A stretch of 64,000 nt of DNA, taken from Panicum virgatum (Eukaryota > Streptophyta > Magnoliopsida > Poales > Poaceae). How positions within the stretch are numbered: the first letter of the stretch is position 1; every line of letters begins with the position of its first letter. The notes beneath the pieces are model-generated. The model had not been told where the DNA came from. It worked only from the letters and a program-made list of their open reading frames with translations, and searched no databases. Below are positions 1 to 9,277 of this stretch, piece after piece. The stretch is taken from positions 29,716,030-29,780,029 of the forward strand of contig NC_053150.1 of the NCBI RefSeq assembly GCF_016808335.1, read 5' to 3'. Position numbers and translations under genes: made by a program.

Positions 1-420
1 TTTCAGATTTAACCCGCGGTCCAGCCTTAGTCAAAAATAATTACGTTTAGGTCCTGTTTTTATGTCTTAGCACCCTGAGTTTCTTTAAAATAGAACCCGC
101 CATCCTGGCCAGACCTTTTTTCACGTCAGACCCTAAGACTTTCCAGTTTTTGCATTTAGGCCCTCGGTTTTAGCAGTAAAGCCCCTGGAACCCTGTTTTC
201 CTTACAAATAAGCCCCTAGAACTTGTTTTTAGCCTAGAAAATGCGTTTTAGCTCCGTTTTAAGCGTTCTTTATATCCACGCGATCATTGTAACGAGTAGA
301 ACAGTTTAGGCTTAGTTTTTCAAGCTGTTTTTATGTATTGATGTACTGTTTCTTAGTTTTATTAGTGTTTGCTTGTATGCTTATTTCTGTGCATTGTTTT
401 GGCCATGTGTTCGTGAGTAG

Positions 421-1615
421 ACGTTGATCCATCTGAGGAGCCCCAGTACCAGTACCAGGAGCAGCCGTCTTCCGAGCATTTTGAGCAGCAGCAGGAGCAG
501 TACGAGGAAGGCAAGTGTAACATGAACAACCCATCACCTTTAAATACATTTACATACTGCATTTTAATATTGTATGCCTATAAGGACTTTCCTAGCCACT
601 TTATATCCTTTATATACACCTTTGGGTTGCATTTTGGCTAGTTGTGCTAGGTTGCTGCGCTATAACACACTCTGGTCCTTTTTAATTAATTTGATTAATG
701 GTTTACTTGAATTTAATTCTGAGAGTGGCACTCTGTGTGGCTTGAGTGGCTCACTTCTCGTTAAAATTGATTTTGTTAGAAACATGGTTTAGGGGGCCAG
801 CACGGTGCTTAGTGCTTGGTTGGGCACTCTCCATAAGGACCGGTTCATAGAGCAACAACCTGGGACAACAGCGCTACCATAAGGCTAGAATGGGATAGAC
901 TTGGCTTACTAATTAGGTCTTTTTGGTTTGGAGTAACTTACCTGCGGGGCAAGAGTAGTAAGCTTCAATGGTCCCTGCTCCTCCGGCTTGGTCTGTGCTT
1001 GGATTGCGCTCCTATGCTTGTACCCCCGGAGGTGGGCCCCATCGTCGCTGACCTAACTCTCGCGGTTACGCCTTACCAACGAGATTCTTTGTAACGGCCT
1101 CGTAGTGAGTCGCTAGTCATCTCACCTAAGGAAGTGTGATGAACCTCTGGCGTAGCTCACGACTTGTGGGTAAAGATGTGCAATCTCTGCAGAGTGTAAA
1201 ACTGGTATACTAGCCGTGCTCACGGTTATGAGCGGCCCAGATCCTCCTTTTGATTAGTGGGGTTGTCTCCTTCCGACGAGGGAGGTGCCTCTCGGGGTTA
1301 CCTTGGTGGTTGGTTTCAGTTTGGTTCTCAGTAGTATCATGATTAAATTTGACTAATTACTATGTAACCGGGTTAATGGTAATTCATCAACTCGTAGTAA
1401 ATAGCTTTAATAAAATCTTGCCAACACTTAAAAGCTAATGCAGTTGAGTCAGCCAACCTTAGAGCCTCATAGTTTGTGTTATACTTGTTGAGTACAAGTT
1501 GTGTACTCACTCTTGCCTCTTCTCTACTTTTTCCTCTTGGATACGCTACTGCTGCTCAGTTCCTGCCGACACGAGGGAGTTCGTCCAGCGCTACCAGGAC
1601 TACGAGGACTTCTAG
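421..1615 (+). CDS. Candidate LTR-encoded mini-gene, last two exons (A0 copy)
   Basis: Two exon-like pieces inside the LTR. Exon 421-510 follows a T-rich tract ending TAG and, read after a phase-1 intron, encodes an acidic Q/E/Y-rich peptide (EEPQYQYQEQP ... EQQQEQYEEG). It ends at AAG|GCAAGT, an ideal GC-AG intron donor. The terminal exon 1560-1615 follows a pyrimidine-rich tract and CTGCTCAG and encodes a short tail ending YQDYEDF then TAG (1613-1615). Joining 510 to 1560 keeps one frame, also phase 1. The same layout recurs in E2 and E3, whose LTRs are otherwise different. I found no conserved AUG upstream, so translation is unproven; the segment could be a spliced leader. Function unknown. 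Confidence 0.4.
1490..1508 (+). other. Perfect hairpin before last 3' splice site (family A)
   Basis: GAGTACA, loop AGTTG, TGTACTC. It lies 51 bases before the candidate terminal exon at 1560 and is followed by CTCTTGCC. The same hairpin occurs at 9642-9660, 23022-23040, 31591-31609, 38574-38592 and 41409-41427. E3 and E2 carry hairpins with different stem pairs at the equivalent place (35888-35905, 56928-56947). Confidence 0.6.
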
Positions 1616-1724
1616 GCGTTCGTCTCCCAGTCGACGTCCCTGTGGCGCCCTGCTTTAGCTTCGGAGAGCTTTATTCGTATTTGTACTTCGCTTCCGCTGT
1701 ATCAGACATTCTCGTCATTATTGT

Positions 1725-1730
1725 AATAAA
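1725..1730 (+). terminator. Candidate poly(A) signal AATAAA in family A LTR
   Basis: GTAATAAATA about 110 bases after the mini-gene stop, downstream of a GCTTCCGCTG motif. The same pair of motifs is found in B (poly(A) at 38805-38810) and in E2 (57210-57215). It would mark the R/U5 end of the LTR transcript. Confidence 0.45.
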
Positions 1731-1954
1731 TAACATTCGTATTCGCTTTATTATATCTTTTTACGTGATATGTGCTATGATATACTGTTCATTCTGTTGT
1801 ATATACGTGTGACTTGATCCTGGCACGTATATGATTGCTCGGTTTATGTTCTTTTATAAACCGGGTGTTACAGAAAGTCCTTATAGGCATACAGTATTAA
1901 AATGCAGTATGAAAATGTATTTAAAGTGATAGGTGGTGTTCATGTTATACTTGC

Positions 1955-2044
1955 CTTCCTCGTACTGCTCCTGCTGCTGCTCAAAGTGCTCGGAAGTCGG
2001 CTGCTCCGGGTACTGGTACTGGGGCTCCTCCGGTAGCTTGACGT
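1955..2044 (-). CDS. LTR mini-gene small exon (A1 3' LTR)
   Basis: 90-base exon homologous to 421-510. It reads D-V-K-L-P-E-E-P-Q-Y then further Q/E/Y-rich sequence and ends before GCAAGT. No stop in the phase-1 frame. The terminal exon of this copy lies off-window beyond the A0 insertion. Confidence 0.35.
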
Positions 2045-3377
2045 CTACTCACGAACACATGGCCAAAACGAGGCACAACATTAAGCATACAAGCAAACAC
2101 TAACAAAACTAAGAAACAGTACATCAATACATAAAAACAGCACACCAAACTAGTCTAAAACTATTCTACGCATTACAACGATCGCGTGGATATAAAGAAC
2201 GCTTAAAACGGAGCTAAAACGCATAATCTAGGCCAAAAACAAGTTCTAGGGGCATATCTGCGAGAAAAACTAAGTTCCAGGGGGTTTTCTGCTAAAACCG
2301 AGGACTAAAACGTAAAAACTGGAAAGTTTTAGGGTCTGACGTGCAAAAAGGCCTAGCCAGGACAGCGGGTTCTATTTTAAAGAAACTCAGGGTGTAAAAT
2401 GTTAAACACAGGACCTAGACGTAAATACTTTTGAATAAGCCAGGACTGCGGGTTGAATCTCGGAAAGCTAAGGGGTTCTTTAGCAAAAGGTACCGGCCGA
2501 ACCGGTATCTTTGGATTGGGATCGTCGGATCTCGATCCGATGGCTCAGGGCGGCTCGGTCCTAGATCTAATCTAGACCGTCGGTCCTAGATCTAGTGCTG
2601 GGGTGCTTGCTGGCGGCGGCGGCGGCGGCGGAACACCGCCGGCGACGCGTTCCCACGGTGGCGAGCTCGCCGGAGACGCCCAATCTGGCGCCCCGGGGGT
2701 CAAACCGACCCGTGCTTGGGTCTGAGAGGTAGCCCGCCGCATGCGTAAGCCACTGGGAGTGGTTGCGCGGGCTATTCGTGGCCGGAGCAGTGGTCTAGGG
2801 TGGTGAGGCGGCGCTACGGCGGCGGAACCCGCCGACGTGCGGTGCTCTACAGGCTGGGGTGCTCTACGGGCTAAACCAACGGGTCTAAAAGGGAGAGCGG
2901 GCGGAGGAGGTCCTCACCGAGGTTCAAATCAAGCAGGGGCGTCTCGCAGAAGTCGCGGCGACGAATGTTGACGGCGGCGCACGGACGGAGTTCGCTGTCC
3001 GGGTCGCTGCAGGGGTCCTCCTGGCCTGCTGATCCGTCTAGGTGACGTGGACACGAGCTGCGAGCGAAAATCGTGGATCAGCGGGGCATGAGGGTCAAAG
3101 GAAGCGAGCAAATACTCGGAATTGGTCTCACCGGCGGTGGCGACGTCGTCCCCGATTCCGGCGCTGGCAAGGGTACGGGGTCGGGCAGCAAGCTTGGAGA
3201 GCCTCCTGGGATAGGGGCGAAGCTTTTGCACGGCTCCGCTGAGGCTGGGGAGCGGCGGAGCGTTGTGGTCGCGGCGGCGCAGGGGACTCTGCGCGGCGGG
3301 GCGGCGCGGGCGTGACTAGCTAGGGTTTGGGGCGGCGATGTGGGGTGATTGGTGGCGCAGGGGGTCCGCTGGTCGGT

Positions 3378-3383
3378 TTAAAG
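3378..3383 (-). promoter_or_regulatory. TATA-like box in GC-rich part of A1 3' LTR
   Basis: CCCCTTTAAACCGACC on the minus strand, about 40 bases before CAAACCCTAGC, a plant 5'-UTR-like motif. The 5' LTR has the same motif at 12061-12066. Related boxes in the other LTRs: CCTTTAATTGG in A2, CCTTAAATGG in B (36888-36896), TATAAG in E2 (53822). Inferred from position only. Confidence 0.3.
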
Positions 3384-4119
3384 GGGCTAGCGCGGGGATC
3401 TCGGCATCCGCGCCCGAGTTTGGAAGGCCGGCGAGCGACTCGGCGGGGATCTCGGCTTCGGTTGCGCGAGGAAGACGATGCTGTAGCTGGGCCCGGGTTG
3501 TCAGTGGGTGCTGGCGTGGGCGCGCTACTGCGGCTGACCAGCTGGGGCCACTAGGCAGAGAGGGGAAAAGGGTGTGCGGGCCGCTCGGGTCGGGCTGAAG
3601 GCGGGCGCTGCAGGTGGAGCCGCTGAAGCTGACATGTGGGCCGTCCATGTCAGTGTAAAGGCGCGCGGCTTCATGTCGCTGAGCGCGGTGCGCTGGGCTG
3701 CGGGGCGCGGACAGCGGAAGGGAGCAGGCCGCGGCGTGGGCCGTAGGGGAGGGAATGGGCCCGCGCTGGGCTGGTGCGGAAGGGGGAGAAGGGAAAAGCT
3801 GGCCGGGCCGGAGCTGGGTTCTTTGGGCCGGTTTTTGGGTTTTGCTTCTATTTCCTATTGCTTTTTCTACTCTATTTTCTATTTCTAAATCAAACCAAGT
3901 TTGAATTCAAATACAATTTGAATTCAACACACACTCAAATAATTAAAACTATGCACCAGCATGAATGCAACACCAAAATTTAAACCTATGATAAAATTTT
4001 AATTACTTAAGGATAAAAAATTTAGATTAAATGCAAGTCTAACACAATAAACCTTAGAAAATTAAATAAAGCGATTTAAATTTATTAATAAATGCTGGAA
4101 TTTAAATTAGGGTGTTACA

Positions 4120-4137
4120 GACCCTACCCCCTTAAAG
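4120..4137 (-). other. Polypurine tract of A1
   Basis: Minus strand TTTAAGGGGGTAGGGTC immediately before the 3' LTR start TGTAACACCC; plus-strand DNA primer of Ty3/gypsy elements. A2 has the same tract at 26057-26074 and B a related one at about 39852-39864. Confidence 0.85.
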
Positions 4138-4155
4138 AAATCTCATCCCCGAGAT

Positions 4156-7100
4156 TTAGCTGGGCTGGCTAGTAAAGAGATCTGGATATGTCTTCCTCAG
4201 CTCATCTTCTCGCTCCCATGTAGCCTCAGCTTCACTGTGATGACTCCACTGAACTCTGCACATCTTGATGCGCTTGTTCCGAGTAACCCTCTCTGATGTC
4301 TCCAGAATCTTCACCGGATGCTCAGTATAAGTCAGATCTTCCTGCACATCTACTCCATCCAATGGTGCCTGCTCCTCGGGTACTCGCAAACACCTCTTCA
4401 GCTGAGATATATGGAAGACATCATGAACTCCCGAGAGGCTGAGAGGTAACTCCAGGCGATAAGCAACTTCGCCTTTCCGCTCTAGCACCTTGAATGGCCC
4501 CACATACCGAGGTGTTAACTTCCCCTTGACATTGAATATGCGGATTCCTCTCATCGGAGACACCTTCAGGTAAACATAATCACCGACACTGAAAGTCAGG
4601 TCTCTCCGTTTGCCATCTGCATAGCTCTTCTGTCTGCTCTGTGCAATCCTCAGATTTTCCCGCACAGCCTGAACCATCTGCAGTGCATCATCTATGATCT
4701 CAGGGCCAAAGAGCTGCTTCTCATCAATCTGATCCCAATAGAGAGGAGTCCTGCACTTTCTGCCATACAATGCCTCGAAGGGGGACTTCTTCAGACTGGC
4801 CTGATAGCTGTTGTTATATGAGAACTCAGCATATGACAGACACTTATTCCAACTAGTACCGTACTGAATGGTACAAGCTCTCAGCATATCCTCCAACACT
4901 TGGTTGGTTCTCTCTGTCTGCCCATCTGTCTGAGGGTGATAAGCCGTACTGAAATGCAGCTTCGTATCCAACGAATCATGGAGCTGCTCCCAGAACCGAG
5001 AAGTAAACTGAGACCCTCTGTCAGATATGATCTTCTTGGGCACACCATGCAAGCAGACAATCCGAGAGATGTACAACTCTACAAGTCTAGCACCGGAGTA
5101 AGTAGTGTTCACTGGAATGAAGTGAGCAACCTTCGTCAATCCATCCACTACTACCCAAATGGAGTTGTACCCTTTCTGAGTACGAGGCAATCCAACAATG
5201 AAGTCCATAGTAATTTCCTCCCATTTCCACTCTGGAATCTTCAAAGGCTGTAATAGACCTGCTGGCCTCTGATGCTCAGCCTTGACACGCTGACAGGTGT
5301 CACAAATAGCCACGTACTCTGCCACTGAACGTTTCATTCCATACCACTAGAAACGTTCCTTGAGATCATAATACATCTTCGTGCTGCCTGGATGAATAGA
5401 GTATGCTGTATCATGGGCCTCACTCAGAATCAACTTCCGGAGATCATTCACATCTGGCACACAAATCCGGTTCTTGTACCACAAAGTACCCTGATCATCC
5501 TCTCTGAAATGAGGAGCCTTGCCCTTCTTGAGCAACTCGCGAATCTCCTGCAGCTTCTCATCATCTTTCTGATGCTGCCTTATCTCTGACTCTAGAGTCG
5601 GTACTGCCTCAAACGCTGCACTCGAAGTATGATGCAAGAAGCCCAGACTCAACTGCTCGAACTCCTCGCATAACTCTGGAGGCATCTGGAAAGCCACGGC
5701 CATGTTGACATAACTTCTCCTGCTCAGAGCATCTGCTACAACATTGGCCTTGCCCGGATGATAGTGAATCTCCATGTCATAGTCCTTGACCAACTCTAGC
5801 CATCTCCTCTGCCGCATGTTCAGCTCATTCTGCGTGAAAATGTACTTGAGGCTCTTGTAATCAGTGTAGATATCACACCGCTGCCCATACAAGTAATGCC
5901 TCCAAATCTTCAGAGCATGCACAACTGCGGCCAACTCAAGATCATGAGTGGGGTAGTTCAGCTCATGCCGACGTAACTGCCGTGAAGCATAAGCTATCAC
6001 TCTGTCCTCCTACATCAGAACACACCCAAGACCATCCTTCGAAGCATCACAATATACCGTGAACCTCTTGGTCTGGTCTGGCAGAGTCAGGACTGGCGCC
6101 GTAGTCAACCTTTTCTTCAGCTCATCAAAGGCCCTCTGACGCTCATCAGTCCACAAGAAAGCCACATTTTTCTCCAGCAAAGAAGTCAAAGGCTTCGCGA
6201 TCTTGGAGAAATTCTCAATGAACGTCCGATAATATCCAGCTAAGCCCAAGAACGACCTGACTTCCTTTACTGTCTGCGGTGTCTCCCACTCTAGCACATC
6301 CTTCACCTTGCTTGGATCATCAGCAATGCCTCCCTGAGAGATAACATGACCGAGGAATGGCACCTCATCAATCCAGAACTCGCACTTGTTGAACTTGGCA
6401 TACAACTGATGCTCTCTCAATCTCTGCAACACAAGCCTCAGATGCTCCTCATGCTCTTCTTCTGTCTTGGAGAAGATCAGAATATCATCAATGAAAATCA
6501 CCAAAAAGACATCCAGATAATCCATGAAGACCATGTTCATCAGATGCATGAAGAAAGCCGGGGCATTAGTCAAGCCGAAGGACATGACTGTATACTCATA
6601 TAGCCCGTACTTGCAAGTGAATGCCGTCTTCGGAATATCCCCAGGACGGATCCTCAGCTGAAAATAACCCGAATGAAGATCAATCTTCGAGAATATACGA
6701 GCACCTCGAAGCAAATCAAAGAGATCCTCAATACGGGGCAGTGGATGCTTGTTCTTGATAGTAACTGCATTCAGCTCCCGATAATCCACACACATCCTCT
6801 TCGAGCCATCCTTCTTATCTACCAGCAATAATGGAAAAGCCCAAGGAGAGAAGCTGCGACGGATATAGCCCTTGGCTAGCAACTCATCAATAGTCTTCTT
6901 GACTTCTTCATGATCTATAGGTGCCATACGGTAGGGCCACTTTGCAATAGGAGCTGTGCCAGGCAAGAGATCAATACAAAACTCAATGGCGCGTTCAGGC
7001 GGCATACCTGGCAGATCATCCGGAAAGACATCCGGGAATTCAGACACCACGTGAATACCGTCCGTGGGTCTAGCCTCCATCTGATGAAGAAATCCAGAAG

Positions 7101-8097
7101 GCTCTGAAGCACTGACTGTCACCTCTTGGCCATCAGATGCCGATAAGTGAACTGTCCGCTGAGCACAATCAATACGGACTCCCCATTTGGTAAGTGTCTC
7201 CATGCCCAAAATCACATCTATCCCCGAGGAGTCAATAACTATCAAGCCAGTGCGGAATTCTACCCCCTTTATGACAATACTAACTCTGGAGCATATAGAA
7301 CATGTACGAATCTGACCCCCAGGTGAGGTAACTACCATAGCTGTCCTCATACAAGAAATTGGTATACCATGCTGCTCGGCAAATGACTTGGAAATGAAAG
7401 AATGAGTAGCATCGGTATCGAAAAGCACTGTAGCGGGGTGAGAGTTGACCATGAACGTACCAATAACCACGTTAGGAGCCTCGGCTGCTGACTCGGCCGT
7501 CACGTGGTTCACCCGACCCTGTGCTGGCGCCCTGGGCTGAGCTGGGCGCCCCTGCTGTCCCGTCTGCGCCTTCCGGGGGCAAGTGTTGGCGTAGTGCCCA
7601 GGCTGGCCGCAGTGATAGCAGACGCGTGCAAGTGTCGAAGCCTGCTGTTCGGTAGGAGCTACCGGACGTGGAGCCTGCGGTGCTGGCGGAGCTGGTGGAG
7701 CACGAGCCGGAGGTGCTGGTAACCTCGGGCCCTGACCTGCCTGCTGCTGTCGAGGCGGGTACTACTGCGACCTCTGCTGGTACGGCTGGGGAGGCCGGTA
7801 CTACTGCTGGTACTGCTGCGGCGGCTGGAGGCAAGGACGAGTGTTGCTGCCGGAAGCAACGGGGACAATCTTCCTCTTCTTGTCCTCCATCTCCAGGTTC
7901 TTGCGCTCAGTGTTGAGCGCGCTGTCAACCAGATGGTTGAAGTCGTCGAAGCGGAGGTTGAGCAGCGCGTACTGGAGGTAGTCCTCAAGACCCTCCATGA
8001 AGTGCTCCTGCTTCTTGCGGTCATCCGCAACATCGGCAGGGGCGTAGCGAGCCAGCTGAAGAAAGCGATCACGATACTCCGTGACCGACATAGTCCC
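4156..8097 (-). pseudogene. A1 gag C-terminus and pol (PR-RT-RH-IN-chromodomain), decayed
   Basis: One long frame on the minus strand: end of Gag with zinc knuckle [14 protein letters not shown] (about 7577-7622), aspartic protease, reverse transcriptase with FIDD, RNase H, integrase with HHCC (CDTC) and DDE-type core, then SGVHDVFHISQLKRCLR and a chromodomain-like C-terminus (VQWSHHSEAEATWE). This is the domain order of Tekay/Del chromoviruses. In-frame stops: 7801-7803 and 7762-7764 (Gln-rich stretch), 6010-6012 (CAG to TAG, compare [12 protein letters not shown] in A2), 5347-5349 (TGG to TAG in ERFWWYG). The protease triad DTG has become DTD (7411-7419), so the enzyme would be dead even without the stops. 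Stop codon at 4156-4158. Not functional. Confidence 0.93.
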
Positions 8098-8207
8098 CTG
8101 AATTGACAAAGACAGATAGATATCGAAAGCTTAACTCAAGATTCATAAGGATAGAACAAGGGGCATTAGCTCAAAAGAAACCGCTGAATGATTATATCTG
8201 AGATTAC
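8098..8207 (-). other. Probable intron inside gag of A1 (110 bp)
   Basis: Begins CAG|GTAATC and ends TTTGTCAATTCAG|GGGACT. Removal joins EFLALKQ to GTMSVTEYRDRF in frame, restoring the continuous Gag motif seen without interruption in the gag at 63016 (HALQQGSMSVEEY). The equivalent segment in A2 is 30029-30139. Confidence 0.7.
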
Positions 8208-8706
8208 CTGCTTCAGTGCAAGGAACTCCTTCTGCTTCATCTTCATAATGCCCGCGGGGACGTTGTGGCTGCGGAAGCGCTCCCTGAACTGGAGCCAGGT
8301 GAGAGCCTCGTGGTCCTGAACTGGGTGGGACTCCCACCAGTCCAAAGCTGCCCCTCGCAGCTGTCCTGCTGCGTACAGAACTCTCTCCCGATCATCGCAC
8401 TGGGCGATGTCCAGCTGACGCTCCACTGCCCGGAGCCAGTCGCGACGTGTGAGAAAACATCGGCGGGTGACCCCTCAGGAACTCAGCATGCCTGTCGCGA
8501 GGCTGCGGCGGTGGAGGAGGCGGAGGCTGAGTGTGAGCCTGCTGAAGAGCCTGAACAGTGTTGTTCAGGGTGGCCATCATCTGCATCTGGAGCTTGAAGT
8601 ACTGCTCCGGAGTCAGAGGCGGAGGCATCGGGATCCCGGTCCCCTGGGTGTTCTGATCCTGGTTGTTCTGCCAATGCTGGTCAGAACCACGCCTGGTGTT
8701 CACCAT
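8208..8706 (-). pseudogene. A1 gag, first exon, frameshifted
   Basis: Starts with MVNTRRGSDQ at 8706 and has a proline run, then the capsid-like Retrotrans_gag region (AALDWWESHP, RERFRSHNVPAG, KEFLALKQ). Compared with A2 (TSDPLQADDWLRVV) about 17 bases are missing near 8440, so the frame changes inside the exon. Gag would form the particle that packages the element RNA. It ends at a splice donor (CAG|GTAAT). Confidence 0.88.
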
Positions 8707-9261
8707 CTGATTTTGGACAAAAGATTTCACGAGTAAGGATATTGCAAGAATAAATTCAGATGGATATGATAACTCTTTGCGGAAAAAGACTCAGCCATGA
8801 TAAAGTAGACAGGATAGAGTGGACTGTTTTACCCCCAACGATCTAACTCATTTTATTAATTAGTTAACTTTAACATAAGAGTGATTTTCTTTAAACAAAT
8901 TTAAACTACTAAGCTATACAATCATTCAAAATCCAAATCAAACATGTAGCATAATAGCAAGCAGACAATTTTCACAACTTAGCCGAGTTTAACATACGAC
9001 TCGACTAACACAACGCGTCGCAGAACGTGCTATCGTATTTTTATAAAAGGGTCACCTAGCTAATACTCATGGTGGTCAGATGACTGATTCGGGCCAAAAT
9101 CTACGAGAACTATTCTTCAGAGAGAGAAATCAAGGCAAGAAGGGTAAAAGTCATAGAATTCAAGGGGTATAATAGTAAAATAGTTTTAGCAGACAAGGAT
9201 TGGAGAGAAGAAGTCCTAAAACTCGACCAGTTCTATCTAGGCTTCGTCCTATAGTCGATAC
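8707..9261 (-). other. A1 5' leader between PBS and gag
   Basis: About 555 bases, AT-rich, no ORF of note. Closely similar to 22087-22642 and 30656-31211 in A2 and, in inverted orientation, to 38968-39440 in B. No accessory ORF is present here, unlike E2 and E3. Confidence 0.75.
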
Positions 9262-9274
9262 GGCTCTAATACCA
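9262..9274 (-). other. Primer binding site of A1 (tRNA-iMet type)
   Basis: Minus strand TGGTATTAGAGCC, three bases inside the 5' LTR end. The usual plant initiator-Met PBS is TGGTATCAGAGC; one mismatch here, none in A2 (22643-22655, 31212-31224). Confidence 0.85.
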
Positions 9275-9277
9275 CTC

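Larger units (their letters stand above)
1..1872 (+). mobile_element. Family A LTR, 3' portion (A0), truncated by window edge
   Basis: Terminal part of a long Ty3/gypsy LTR in plus orientation. It is the reverse complement of the LTRs at 9278-12795, 22659-26056 and 31228-34646 and ends with the family terminus CCGGGTGTTACA at 1872. The following base resumes the interior of the minus-strand LTR of A1 (compare 10559 onward), so A0 is inserted in that LTR. The next five bases, GAAAG, are a candidate target-site duplication whose partner would lie left of the window. The LTR start is off-window, so solo LTR and complete element cannot be told apart. Confidence 0.88.
1873..4119 (-). mobile_element. 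3' LTR of element A1 (partial)
   Basis: Minus-oriented LTR, start TGTAACACCCTAATTT at 4119 reading leftward, next to the polypurine tract. It matches the A1 5' LTR (9278-12795), but the part beyond 1873 is displaced off-window by A0. Contents in element order: AT-rich U3 with repeated TTTGAATTCAAA blocks (about 3895-3930), a GC-rich block (about 2500-3840), then AT-rich sequence with the small exon at 1955-2044. Confidence 0.9.

Noticed and set aside
2929..3888. Overlapping ORFs in the GC-rich part of family A LTRs (repeated at 11613-12573, 24777-25901, 33069-34426)
   Set aside because: Several frames are open on both strands; changes between the A1 LTR copies are mostly amino-acid changing. 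No support for an independent protein.
6346..7107. Plus-strand ORFs opposite pol in A1 (also 27329-29080 in A2)
   Set aside because: Shadows of the conserved RT/RH/IN frame on the minus strand.
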